Shown: piece after piece, positions 56,605 to 64,000 of the stretch
How positions within the stretch are numbered: position 1 is the stretch's first letter
How the letters are laid out: the number at the start of each line of letters is the position of its first letter
Assembly (NCBI RefSeq): GCF_008274825.1
Contig: NZ_CP030848.1
Coordinates: forward strand, 3,657,618-3,721,617
From: Sphingobacterium hotanense
GTDB taxonomy: Bacteria; Bacteroidota; Bacteroidia; Sphingobacteriales; Sphingobacteriaceae
Reading direction: 5' to 3'
Length of the DNA: 64,000 bases
Notes under the pieces: generated by a model
Database searches by the model: none
What the model saw: only the letters and a program-made list of their open reading frames with translations
What the model was told of the DNA's origin: nothing
Made by a program: the position numbers and the translations under genes

Positions 56605-57594
56605 TTAGTATGCCCATTTTAAATAAACGGAACCCCAAGTAAATCCACCGCCAAAGGCCGCTAGGATTAAATTATCGCCTTTTTTCAACTTGCTCTCCCA
56701 TTCCCATAAACACATAGGAATCGTTGCGCTTGTTGTATTTCCGTATTTCTGGATATTCACCATTACTTTTTCTTCTGGCAGTCCAGCGCGCTCTGCTGTC
56801 GCATCAATAATACGCTTGTTTGCCTGATGTGGAACTAACCAAGCTACATCGTTCGCAGTTAGGTTGTTACGATCCATAATTTCAGCAGCAACATCAGCCA
56901 TATTTGTAACGGCAAACTTAAATACTGTGCGTCCCTCTTGGTAAGCATAGTGCAATCCTGCATCCACCGTTTCGTGGCTCGCAGGGTGTAATGAACCGCC
57001 TCCTTTAATATTCAGGTATTGTCCTCCCGAACCATCAGTACGCAGGATAGAATCCTGAAGTCCATTTCCTTCTGTATCCGGCTCTAATAACACACATCCA
57101 CATCCATCGCCAAATAAGATACAGGTATTTCTATCGGTATAGTTGACAACCGATGACATCTTATCACCACCAACAACTAATACTTTTTTGTGTTTGCCCG
57201 ACTCGATGAACTGAGCACCGGTAGTTAATCCAAATAAGAAACCCGAACATGCTGCTTGTAGGTCATATCCCCACGCATTTTTTGCTCCAATCTTATCTGC
57301 GAGGATATTCGCAGTAGCTGGAAACAACATATCTGGTGTACTGGTACAGAAAATAATCAATTCGATATCCTCTGCAGAGATTCCTCTTTTTTCTAGAAGA
57401 CCCTTTACTGCAGGAACGGCTAAATCAGAAGTCGCTTTATTCGGATCTTTTAGAATTCTTCTCTCGCTGATACCTGTGCGGCTTACAATCCACTCGTCGT
57501 TGGTATCAACCATGGTTTCCAACTCTTTGTTGGTAAGGATATAATCCGGAACATAACCATTTACAGCGGTTATCGCCGCATGAATTTTCGACAT
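56605..57594 (-). CDS. fabH: 3-oxoacyl-ACP synthase III
   Basis: A 329-residue condensing enzyme that starts fatty acid synthesis from acyl-CoA and malonyl-ACP. The catalytic Cys is in [10 protein letters not shown], the His in [11 protein letters not shown], the Asn in [11 protein letters not shown]. It lies 5 bp after plsX. Confidence 0.96.
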   Translation of the reverse strand: MSKIHAAITAVNGYVPDYILTNKELETMVDTNDEWIVSRTGISERRILKDPNKATSDLAVPAVKGLLEKRGISAEDIELIIFCTSTPDMLFPATANILADKIGAKNAWGYDLQAACSGFLFGLTTGAQFIESGKHKKVLVVGGDKMSSVVNYTDRNTCILFGDGCGCVLLEPDTEGNGLQDSILRTDGSGGQYLNIKGGGSLHPASHETVDAGLHYAYQEGRTVFKFAVTNMADVAAEIMDRNNLTANDVAWLVPHQANKRIIDATAERAGLPEEKVMVNIQKYGNTTSATIPMCLWEWESKLKKGDNLILAAFGGGFTWGSVYLKWAY

Positions 57595-57599
57595 ATCAA

Positions 57600-58538
57600 T
57601 TAATTAAAAGCTGATCTGATCTTCTCGATAAATTGAGAAGCAATCATATCTCTTGACAATAAAACCATATTTTTAATAGCCTCAGGAGTTGATATACCAT
57701 GGCCAATAATAACTGGAGCATTTACACCTAGAATAGGGCTTCCTCCATATTGCTCGTAGTTAAAGCGGTCGAAAAAAGGATCTTTCATCCCTTTTTTCAA
57801 GGTAACCACATAAAACGACTCAGCAAGTTTTAGAACCACATTCCCGGTATAACCATCACAAACGACAACGTCCGCATGATCAGTGAACAAGTCACGGCCT
57901 TCTGCGTTTCCAATAAAATTGATCTTATTGTTTGCTTTTAATAATGGGTAAGTTGCAACAGTTAGGTTATTTCCTTTTTCCTCTTCTTCGCCAATGTTTA
58001 GTAAACCAACTTTCGGGCTTGGGATGCCATATACATGCTCGGCATATAAACTACCAAGCAATGCAAATTGATTCAACATTTCAGGCTTACAGTCTGCGTT
58101 TGCACCAACATCAAGCAGGATTCCGAATCCTTCTTTTAATTTAGGAACATTGGTAGCAATTGCGGGGCGTAGCACTCCCGGGATGGTCTTGACACTGAAC
58201 ATAGCGCCAACTAACATGGCTCCGGTATTTCCAGCTGAAGAGAAAGAGTCTATCTCACCGTTTTTTAATAATTCAAAACCTTTTGCAATGGATGAATCGG
58301 GTTTTTGTGTGATAGCTTTGGTTGGATGTTCGTGCATGCTGATATTTTCAGGAGCATGAACATAATCAAATTTTGAGGGGTCGGATCCCGCCGCTTCAAT
58401 AGCTTTTTTGGTGGCTTCTTCGTCGCCAAATAACACTATGCGTTGAGATTCGTCTAGCAATTGTTGAGCTTCGATAGCACCTTTGATATTTGAGTCCGGT
58501 GCATAATCTCCCCCCAATACGTCTAATCCAATCTTCAT
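57600..58538 (-). CDS. plsX: Phosphate acyltransferase PlsX
   Basis: A 312-residue enzyme that makes acyl-phosphate from acyl-ACP for phospholipid synthesis. It begins [14 protein letters not shown] and has family segments such as [12 protein letters not shown] and [14 protein letters not shown]. In the family GD motif many members read DAMGGD; here DVLGGD. Confidence 0.95.
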   Translation of the reverse strand: MKIGLDVLGGDYAPDSNIKGAIEAQQLLDESQRIVLFGDEEATKKAIEAAGSDPSKFDYVHAPENISMHEHPTKAITQKPDSSIAKGFELLKNGEIDSFSSAGNTGAMLVGAMFSVKTIPGVLRPAIATNVPKLKEGFGILLDVGANADCKPEMLNQFALLGSLYAEHVYGIPSPKVGLLNIGEEEEKGNNLTVATYPLLKANNKINFIGNAEGRDLFTDHADVVVCDGYTGNVVLKLAESFYVVTLKKGMKDPFFDRFNYEQYGGSPILGVNAPVIIGHGISTPEAIKNMVLLSRDMIASQFIEKIRSAFN

Positions 58539-58572
58539 TCGTAATTATTTAGAATATTCAATAATACGCAAA

Positions 58573-58627
58573 AAACATCCCAAAGTAAAGTGAATAATAT
58601 AAAATATTACACTTTTTTGGGATGTTT
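58573..58627 (-). terminator. Terminator after rpmF
   Basis: Outer arms AAACATCCCAAA and TTTGGGATGTTT (12 bp) enclose an inner AAAGTG/CACTTT pairing; a T-run follows on the minus strand. It lies between rpmF and plsX, so read-through or a second promoter must feed plsX onward. Confidence 0.75.
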
Positions 58628-58643
58628 ATTCTGAATGATGTCG

Positions 58644-58835
58644 TTAGACAGTAGCAGTATTTTCGATAATTAATTTACCGTTGTAGTATAAATTACCGTC
58701 TACTGTGTAAGCACGGTGTGGTGTATGAACCGCGCCAGTTTCTTTACAAACTGTTAAGCTAGGTAACTCAGCTTTATAGTGTGTTCTTCTTTTGTCTCTT
58801 CTAGATTTAGAAGTTTTACGTTTTGGATGTGCCAT
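58644..58835 (-). CDS. rpmF: 50S ribosomal protein L32
   Basis: A 63-residue basic protein beginning [19 protein letters not shown]. The usual zinc-binding Cys pairs are reduced to a single Cys, a zinc-free form seen in many bacteria. It lies 15 bp after yceD. Confidence 0.95.
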   Translation of the reverse strand: MAHPKRKTSKSRRDKRRTHYKAELPSLTVCKETGAVHTPHRAYTVDGNLYYNGKLIIENTATV

Positions 58836-58850
58836 CTCGTATTTCTCGTT

Positions 58851-59390
58851 TTAGTTATTCTTAATATTTTTTAATGCTTCCCAACGTGGATCGATGTTCT
58901 CATCGTCCGCTATTGATGATTCTTCGTCTTGCTCGTTTTGAATCATATTCAACATCTCCGGATCGCAGCTGATGTTTTCGCCCTGCTCACTACATTTAGT
59001 GTATGGCGGAACAGCAACATTGATATATTCATATAGCAACGGAGCAATGTCTAGTTCGTAATCGTTTTTAGATAACATAACGACCTCTTCGGTATCGTCT
59101 TGCCAATCTTCTTCCGAAAACTTAATCAGAGCGCGCTCTTGAATATGAATCGGAGCGTCAAATTGAGATAAACAAACGTCACAAGTAAGCTTCATGCTGC
59201 CTTTGATATCAAAATTGGCAATCAGCATATTCTCCTGTTTCTGTAGTTCAACTACAACTTTTAGGTCTCCTTCCTTTATCAAGGAATGTTCGTAACAAGC
59301 AAAGAACTTCTCATCTACTTCAAAGTCAAAACTGTGTTTACCTGTCGAAAGACCTGAAAATGGTATTCTATATTTTTTTAGATACTTCAC
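58851..59390 (-). CDS. YceD/DUF177 family protein
   Basis: A 179-residue protein with the DUF177 hallmark KLTCDVCLSQFDAPI, normally encoded just before rpmF as here. It has been linked to 23S rRNA accumulation in other bacteria. It is the first gene of the lipid operon. Confidence 0.9.
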   Translation of the reverse strand: MKYLKKYRIPFSGLSTGKHSFDFEVDEKFFACYEHSLIKEGDLKVVVELQKQENMLIANFDIKGSMKLTCDVCLSQFDAPIHIQERALIKFSEEDWQDDTEEVVMLSKNDYELDIAPLLYEYINVAVPPYTKCSEQGENISCDPEMLNMIQNEQDEESSIADDENIDPRWEALKNIKNN

Positions 59391-59409
59391 AATCCTGCAT
59401 TTGAGCCTG

Positions 59410-59417
59410 CAAAAATA
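59410..59417 (-). promoter_or_regulatory. -7 element of the yceD operon
   Basis: TATTTTTG on the minus strand matches TAnnTTTG, 20 bp before the start codon. No clear -33 box. Confidence 0.4.
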
Positions 59418-59464
59418 ACGATTAATAAAGTATAAACGAAATTTATTTTAAAAAATCCTTATAC

Positions 59465-60133
59465 CTATTCGTAATAGTTTTTTCCTAATTCTATTTTATC
59501 GCGATTATTCGCCATACGCCACTTATTCGTGTCGCGAAGCGAGTAGGCACAACCGCAGTATTCCTGCATATAGAAGCGTTCGCGCTTGCTGATTTCTAGC
59601 ATACGCGCCGAGCCTCCCTTTTTACGCCAATTAAAGGTCCAGTATTCCATGTCAGGATAACGCGACGCTGCACGAACCCCACAATCATTAATCTGGCTCA
59701 TCGTTTTCCAACGCGAAATACCTAAGGAACTGGAAATAACATCGAAGCCATGCGCCGCGGCATACTCCGCAGTCTTCTCAAAGCGCATATCAAAGCACAT
59801 CGTGCAACGAATACCGCGCTCCGGCTCGTTTTCCATACCTTTAGCAAGTTCAAACCAATGGTCTACATCATAGTCCGCGTCGATAAAGGGAATATTATGC
59901 TTTTCCGCAAATCGAATGTTCTCTTCCTTGCGTAAATCATATTCCTTGCGTGGATGGATGTTGGGGTTGTAAAAATAGATCGTAAATTCGATGTCCGAAG
60001 CAACCAGCGCTTCCATCACTTCCCCCGAACATGGTGCACAGCAGGAATGTAGCAATAGTTTCTTCCCTTCGTTGGGCAATTCCAACTTCTCCCTTACAAA
60101 TTCTTTATTATCCATTGCATTCAATTCAATCAT
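59465..60133 (-). CDS. queH: Epoxyqueuosine reductase QueH
   Basis: A 222-residue iron-sulphur enzyme of the QueH (DUF208) family, the non-QueG route to queuosine in tRNA. Cysteines are CCAPC (31-35), the [11 protein letters not shown] segment (about 107-117) and [12 protein letters not shown] (about 191-202). Met at residue 7 is an alternative start. Confidence 0.93.
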   Translation of the reverse strand: MIELNAMDNKEFVREKLELPNEGKKLLLHSCCAPCSGEVMEALVASDIEFTIYFYNPNIHPRKEYDLRKEENIRFAEKHNIPFIDADYDVDHWFELAKGMENEPERGIRCTMCFDMRFEKTAEYAAAHGFDVISSSLGISRWKTMSQINDCGVRAASRYPDMEYWTFNWRKKGGSARMLEISKRERFYMQEYCGCAYSLRDTNKWRMANNRDKIELGKNYYE

Positions 60134-60214
60134 GCAATGTTACATAAATACCTTTATTTAATCAAATTAACATTTCTTGACGCTTCCATCTGCGCCTGAA
60201 TAGCGATAAATTTT

Positions 60215-60222
60215 TACATTTG
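60215..60222 (+). promoter_or_regulatory. -7 element before the propeller lipoprotein
   Basis: TACATTTG matches TAnnTTTG, 17 bp before the ATG; no matching -33 TTG at the right distance. Confidence 0.45.
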
Positions 60223-60239
60223 TAATAAAATAAAAAAAC

Positions 60240-61304
60240 ATGAACTTAAGATGGATTTTCGCGCTAGCTATGATAACAACACTAATCGGAATTGTTGCTT
60301 GCGAGCGTGATGATGACGAACCTTTTGTAAATAGAGATTTTTCTAGATTGTATATCTCATTCTCTGATTATTCTACCAATCCGCAAGTAGCGAGCCCTAC
60401 CAACATTGGCGTGATCAAACGAGCAGACTCGACAAATTTTGCCGATGTTAATAACTTTCAGCCATTTCAATCCCGTACTTTCGGAGGCAATGCGATCAGC
60501 TTCAGTCCTGCCGCGCAGCGTGTATTTATGAGCTCTATTAATCAAGTTGTATCCGACACGAGCTTACAGATCTTTATGGTAGGCCCCGAAGGCAACCTAG
60601 CTAATAATGGAAAGATCGATAACAAACATGCCAATAAAGTAACAGGTTTAGTATATTATCCCAGCGTAGATGTACTATTCGGTATAGATGTTTCTACATC
60701 GACAATCATATCATACGATATTCCAAAGAATAGAACGGGGTATATGAAAGTGTCGCGCCGTTTCATCATTGAAGACGAGCTCTTGCCGTGGGCACTTGCC
60801 ATTCACAACAACATCATGTATGTATCTCGAAACGGAACAAATGGTGGGGTCGATATTTATGAAGGACTAATTTCTCGCAGAACAGATACACTCTACAACG
60901 ATGTTAAACCTACGAGATCCCTTCGTATTGCGGATACGCACAATATTCAAGGGATGTCGCTTGACACGGTAAACAATACCCTAGCATTAACCGACTATAC
61001 GACATCAGGAACCACATCAACCGGGAGAATCCTTCTATTTGAAAACTTTTCTGAGTTAGCAAAAAATGGAGGCAATATTACCCCTACGCGCATCATCACC
61101 GGTCCAAATACTGGATTGATACGTCCGTCAGATGTCGCCCTAGATTTCAAAGAAAACTCTAAATATCTGTATGTTGCCGATCCGGGAGCCAAGAAAGTAT
61201 ATCGTTTCTTAAAAACGGCCGAAGGAGATGCCGAACCAGATAGCGAATTCTCTTATCGCAATGGCGCATCAACACCTGTTGGGTTGTCTTTAGACTCGCG
61301 ATAG
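60240..61304 (+). CDS. Putative beta-propeller lipoprotein
   Basis: A 354-residue protein with a lipoprotein leader (lipobox GIVAC, Cys21) and a mature part rich in short repeated strands: VTGLVYYPSVDVLFGID, IQGMSLDTVNNTLALTD, PSDVALDFKENSKYLYVADPGAKKVYRF, PVGLSLDSR. This is the pattern of NHL/SMP-30-type propellers. No catalytic residues are evident. It is a single-gene unit with its own promoter and terminator. Confidence 0.72.
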   Translation: MNLRWIFALAMITTLIGIVACERDDDEPFVNRDFSRLYISFSDYSTNPQVASPTNIGVIKRADSTNFADVNNFQPFQSRTFGGNAISFSPAAQRVFMSSINQVVSDTSLQIFMVGPEGNLANNGKIDNKHANKVTGLVYYPSVDVLFGIDVSTSTIISYDIPKNRTGYMKVSRRFIIEDELLPWALAIHNNIMYVSRNGTNGGVDIYEGLISRRTDTLYNDVKPTRSLRIADTHNIQGMSLDTVNNTLALTDYTTSGTTSTGRILLFENFSELAKNGGNITPTRIITGPNTGLIRPSDVALDFKENSKYLYVADPGAKKVYRFLKTAEGDAEPDSEFSYRNGASTPVGLSLDSR

Positions 61305-61326
61305 GAAAATCTTTATAACGATACAG

Positions 61327-61356
61327 TCCAGCATGCAATCATGCTGGATTTTTTTT
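61327..61356 (+). terminator. Terminator of the propeller lipoprotein gene
   Basis: Perfect 9-bp arms TCCAGCATG/CATGCTGGA with a CAAT loop, followed by eight T. Confidence 0.92.
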
Positions 61357-61386
61357 GCCTATAATTTTATTGCAAAGGGGAATGCT

Positions 61387-61506
61387 ATGTGGAATGCGTG
61401 GTTGGAGCCGTCGTTGGATTCAATATGGAGTACACTATGGAATTCATCGAGGAATCGGTAGAGGAATTACGTTTTGTAATACAATGTGGAATACGTGGTT
61501 GGAGCC
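61387..61506 (+). repeat. 23-bp direct repeats
   Basis: The sequence ATGTGGAATGCGTGGTTGG with its following GAGCC occurs at 61387-61409 and again, with one change, at 61484-61506. The second copy runs into the family F hairpin. Confidence 0.65.
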
Positions 61507-61523
61507 CTTTAGTGAATGGGCTC
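61502..61523. repeat. Family F hairpin, variant stem
   Basis: GAGCCCTT-TAGTGA-ATGGGCTC followed by CTACGCAGTTCGTCAT-type flank. Compared with the copies at 31380 and 31473, the loop is kept but the stem differs by compensating pairs. Confidence 0.65.
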
Positions 61524-61632
61524 TACGCAGTTCGTCATATTTACTGCCTAAATAGTTGATTGCATAATTGTTTTCATTAAGCCCATATATTTAATCCATT
61601 TTGTATAGCACCTTCTCGAAACTTCTTCGACA

Positions 61633-61712
61633 TAAAGCCCTTTCAAAACCCTTTCAAACCCAAATCATAAGCGCTCGGAATTGGGTTTGATTGGGCTTTA
61701 TATTGGCATTTA
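61633..61712. repeat. Family E palindromic repeat
   Basis: AAAGCCC and AAACCCAAATC blocks face GAATTGGGTTTGATTGGGC with a GCGCTC centre. The CCAATTCCGAGCGCTTATGA core is also present near 40772. Apart from these repeats, 61360-61800 holds nothing recognised as a gene. Confidence 0.6.
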
Positions 61713-61798
61713 AAGGTCATTAACTGGACGTTGATAGTTAGATGCGTCCTTTCATCCTGAAACACAAGCTGTTTCACTACATTATTTTTATTTTCTAC

Positions 61799-61828
61799 TT
61801 GCATTTTCAAAATCAATTTTTACATTTG
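61799..61828 (+). promoter_or_regulatory. Promoter of the ABC-GntR operon
   Basis: TTG (61799-61801), exactly 19 bp, then TACATTTG (61821-61828): a full match to the Bacteroidota promoter pattern. Confidence 0.75.
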
Positions 61829-61830
61829 TA

Positions 61831-61852
61831 GTGTATTAGTTCATTAATACAC
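61831..61852. promoter_or_regulatory. Operator of the GntR/YtrA-type regulator
   Basis: A perfect inverted repeat GTGTATTA-N6-TAATACAC directly follows the -7 element, covering the likely transcription start. The operon's fourth-from-window-end gene encodes a YtrA-type GntR protein, so autorepression is the simplest reading. Confidence 0.7.
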
Positions 61853-61865
61853 TAAAACTTAAATT

Positions 61866-62684
61866 ATGTTGAGCATCAAATCACTATCTTATTCCTACAA
61901 AAAGAGGAAGCGGGTGCTAGAGGAAATCAGCACAACGCTAAAACCCGGTCATATCTACGGACTTTTAGGTTTGAACGGCGAAGGCAAAACAACTTTGTTA
62001 AAATTGATGGTCGGTTTATTACTGCCAAAAGAGGGGAATGTGTTTTTCGGAACATTGAAGAGCGCTGATCGTTCTGCGGCATATTATAACGAGGTGTTCT
62101 ACTTATCTGACAGCAGCAAGCTACCTGATATGAATATTGAAGCTTTCGGAAAGATATATGGAGCTTTCTATACCAGATATGACCATCAGGAATATATCAA
62201 CAACCTGAAGTCATTCAATATTCCTATCGAAAATGGTTTACGAGAACTGTCTTTAGGCCAACATCGCAAAGTGCATCTCGCCTTTGCATTAGCCTGCAAC
62301 ACGTCAGTATTGCTTATGGACGAACCAAGCAATGGCCTTGATATTCCTTCTAAGGGAATCTTCAGAAAATTGTTGGCCAAGTCAATGTCGACTGATAAGA
62401 TCTTTGTGATCGCTACCCACCAAATTCGAGACGTCGATAATCTGTTCGACCATCTGCTGATCTTAAACGAAGGCAAGCTACTTATCGATGCGAACCTATT
62501 TGACTTATCAAAAGAATATAGCATCACAAGAACCCCGGAACCGGAAGATGAAATTGTCTATAGCCAACAGGAATTTGATGGAGCAGTCCATCTTGTTAAA
62601 ACGACGGCGCCAAACGAGGCAAAACTCGATATTGAATTCCTGTTTAATGCTTTTACTAAATCAAACCAAACTGTAGAACTATGA
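61866..62684 (+). CDS. ABC transporter ATPase (GntR operon)
   Basis: A 272-residue ATP-binding subunit with Walker A GLNGEGKTT (35-43), Walker B VLLMDEPSNGLD and switch His in ATHQIRD. The signature is LSLGQHRKVHLA where LSGGQ is usual: Leu replaces the first Gly. A C-terminal extension of about 60 residues follows. The next gene overlaps it by ATGA. Confidence 0.88.
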   Translation: MLSIKSLSYSYKKRKRVLEEISTTLKPGHIYGLLGLNGEGKTTLLKLMVGLLLPKEGNVFFGTLKSADRSAAYYNEVFYLSDSSKLPDMNIEAFGKIYGAFYTRYDHQEYINNLKSFNIPIENGLRELSLGQHRKVHLAFALACNTSVLLMDEPSNGLDIPSKGIFRKLLAKSMSTDKIFVIATHQIRDVDNLFDHLLILNEGKLLIDANLFDLSKEYSITRTPEPEDEIVYSQQEFDGAVHLVKTTAPNEAKLDIEFLFNAFTKSNQTVEL

Positions 62685-63469
62685 GAACCTCCCTATTATA
62701 TACAAAAACCATCTTATTAGGTAATCGGTACTTGCTAATCTCCATTCCATTGCTTGCAATAATTGGATTTGTTGGGTTATTCTTGCTGACCTGGAACCAT
62801 TCATTTGAGTTGATGGAAGCTACAATCAGCGACGCGGGAATTGTAGATTACAATGCTGCTATGCAATTGGCAGGCTATTCTTATTTCGAACCCAGCATTG
62901 TCCTTGTATTCGTATTACCGTTAGTACATTTACTATTACTTCAGAAATTGTACTATAGATTCTATGAACTGTCCCTTCCGGTAAGTCCTGCTCAACGGTT
63001 TTTATCGTATTTGATTACAGCGGCAATCATTTACGTAGCGAACCTATTGATCATTATTTTGCTAAACTATTTGACACAAGTTTATTTTCAAAGTCGCTAT
63101 CTAGAGGTATGTACAGAAGCGTTTGATAAATTGGGTTATCTATACGAAGGAATACGTGAAAACAGCATACTAAATAACGCCAACATTAATTACCCCTTAA
63201 TGAAGATTGGGTTATTCTTTTTTGTCTTGTTGCCACTGCATCTATATGCTCTTCTCTATTTCAGAAAATATAGCCTACTGAAATTTATAGGAATTATCAC
63301 GGTCTTAATGACTATCGGTATCTACTTCCTGAACAAGGTATGGTCCGCCCATCCGTACTATATCAATAACGAATCCTATGTAGAACTATTCCCGATTGTC
63401 CTTTATTTATTAGCATCAATAGCATGTTACGTGGGTTTTTATTTTTTATTAAAAGAGAAGGAGGTTTAA
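62681..63469 (+). CDS. ABC-type membrane permease component
   Basis: A 262-residue hydrophobic protein with about six predicted membrane helices (starts about 17, 75, 115, 170, 200, 235 by eye). It overlaps the ATPase gene by 4 bp and is followed directly by the GntR gene. From this context it is the membrane partner of the ATPase. The substrate is unknown; a drug, peptide or envelope-stress role would fit YtrA-type operons. Confidence 0.75.
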   Translation: MRTSLLYTKTILLGNRYLLISIPLLAIIGFVGLFLLTWNHSFELMEATISDAGIVDYNAAMQLAGYSYFEPSIVLVFVLPLVHLLLLQKLYYRFYELSLPVSPAQRFLSYLITAAIIYVANLLIIILLNYLTQVYFQSRYLEVCTEAFDKLGYLYEGIRENSILNNANINYPLMKIGLFFFVLLPLHLYALLYFRKYSLLKFIGIITVLMTIGIYFLNKVWSAHPYYINNESYVELFPIVLYLLASIACYVGFYFLLKEKEV

Positions 63470-63829
63470 ATGCAGTTTACAAATGATAAACCCATCTATC
63501 AACAGATCATCGATCTAGTGATGGAAAAGATTCTGAAAAAGGAATGGGCCGCTGGGGAAAAAATCCTCTCAGTTCGCGACCTGGGCGCAACTTTGGAGGT
63601 AAACCCGAATACCATCATGCGGTCTTACGAAAAACTGCAACAGGATGAAATCATCTTCAATAAAAGAGGCTTAGGTTTTTTTGTTGCAGAAGACGCTCAA
63701 GACCGAATTATCGGCCTACGGAAAGAAAGCTTTTTGGAACAAGAAGCGCCACGATTTTTGCAGACAGCAAAATTGTTAAACATATCAATCGATGAAATAA
63801 CCGACTTATATAACGCTATAGAATTATGA
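63470..63829 (+). CDS. GntR-family (YtrA-type) transcriptional regulator
   Basis: A 119-residue regulator: an N-terminal winged helix (PIYQQIIDLVMEKILKKEWAAGEKILSVRDLGATLEVNPNTIMRSYEKL) and only a short C-terminal tail, the YtrA layout without a large ligand domain. It starts at the base after the permease stop. It probably represses its own operon through the inverted repeat at 61831-61852. Confidence 0.9.
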   Translation: MQFTNDKPIYQQIIDLVMEKILKKEWAAGEKILSVRDLGATLEVNPNTIMRSYEKLQQDEIIFNKRGLGFFVAEDAQDRIIGLRKESFLEQEAPRFLQTAKLLNISIDEITDLYNAIEL

Positions 63830-64000
63830 AAAAGTCCACCATTATAATTATCGTCACAGGGTTAACCTTATTCCTTTGCTTTTTTATTTTTCGCCCGATA
63901 ACAGGTCGCATCCTTGTTAAAGACAAGATTACAAAGGAACCGGCGGATCCAATATCTGCCTTTATGATGGGCTTTAGTGAGCCTGAAACAGCAAAACCAG
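63826..64000 (+). CDS. Membrane-anchored protein, 3' end outside window
   Basis: An ATG at 63826 overlaps the GntR stop by ATGA. The frame stays open to the window edge (58 codons): MKKSTIIIIVTGLTLFLCFFIF is a single membrane helix or signal, then RPITGRILVKDKITKEPAD... . It is the fourth gene of the operon. Too little is visible for a family call. Confidence 0.6.
   Translation, partial: MKKSTIIIIVTGLTLFLCFFIFRPITGRILVKDKITKEPADPISAFMMGFSEPETAKP

Overview
The window is about 64 kb of chromosome from a Bacteroidota bacterium, most likely of the family Sphingobacteriaceae (Sphingobacterium or a close relative). This rests on TAnnTTTG-type promoter elements, lipoproteins of Bacteroidota style, roughly 800-residue FtsX/MacB permeases ending in NPV(D/N/S)SLRDE, and protein sequences typical of that group. 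The genus is inferred, not proven. Gene order and codon use look chromosomal throughout; one intact insertion sequence is present.

Layout. 1-5.2 kb: end of tyrS, a DUF4397-like lipoprotein, ftsK and lolA. 5.7-9.5 kb: a hexuronate module, uxuA-uxuB diverging from kdgK-eda, which converts fructuronate through mannonate and KDG to KDPG, then pyruvate and glyceraldehyde-3-phosphate. 9.5-25.2 kb (minus strand): an MgtC-like gene, then the transcription/translation block, in reading direction tRNA-Thr(TGT), Tyr(GTA), Gly(TCC), Thr(GGT), tuf, tRNA-Trp, secE, nusG, a GH18 chitinase-like gene, rplK, rplA, rplJ, rplL, rpoB, rpoC. 25.4 kb: a BamA/TamA-type outer-membrane barrel. 27-50.4 kb: a large efflux/ABC locus with a histidine kinase, a sigma54-activating response regulator, TolC, HlyD, two ABC ATPases, five long paralogous FtsX-type permeases and a small lipoprotein, split by one insertion sequence. 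50.4-54.5 kb: a SirB1-type transglutaminase-like protein, an M28 peptidase, rpiB and tatC. 54.6-59.4 kb: yceD-rpmF-plsX-fabH-accB-accC. 59.5-64 kb: queH, a beta-propeller-like lipoprotein, and a GntR/YtrA-type ABC operon that runs off the window.

Main discovery candidate. The efflux locus looks like a self-contained regulon. Pairs of a 16-bp site, consensus TGTTCG-N4-CGAACA, spaced 21-22 bp centre to centre, lie upstream of tolC, hlyD, permease 3/lipoprotein and permease 5. A sigma54-like TGGCA...-12 element sits 62-63 bp downstream of the proximal site in four cases (97 bp in a fifth, divergent one). The locus encodes the NtrC-type activator that would plausibly bind these sites. A duplicated but promoterless copy of the site pair lies before the second ATPase.

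Second discovery candidate. Intergenic spaces are filled by a mosaic of short repeat families. They are: heptad arrays with a TTAG core (families A and B) that start right after stop codons and, inverted, sit right before start codons; GGCGCC terminators (D); about 74-bp palindromes centred on GGATC(C) (C); and two other hairpin families (E, F). At convergent gene ends they are arranged as nested mirror images.
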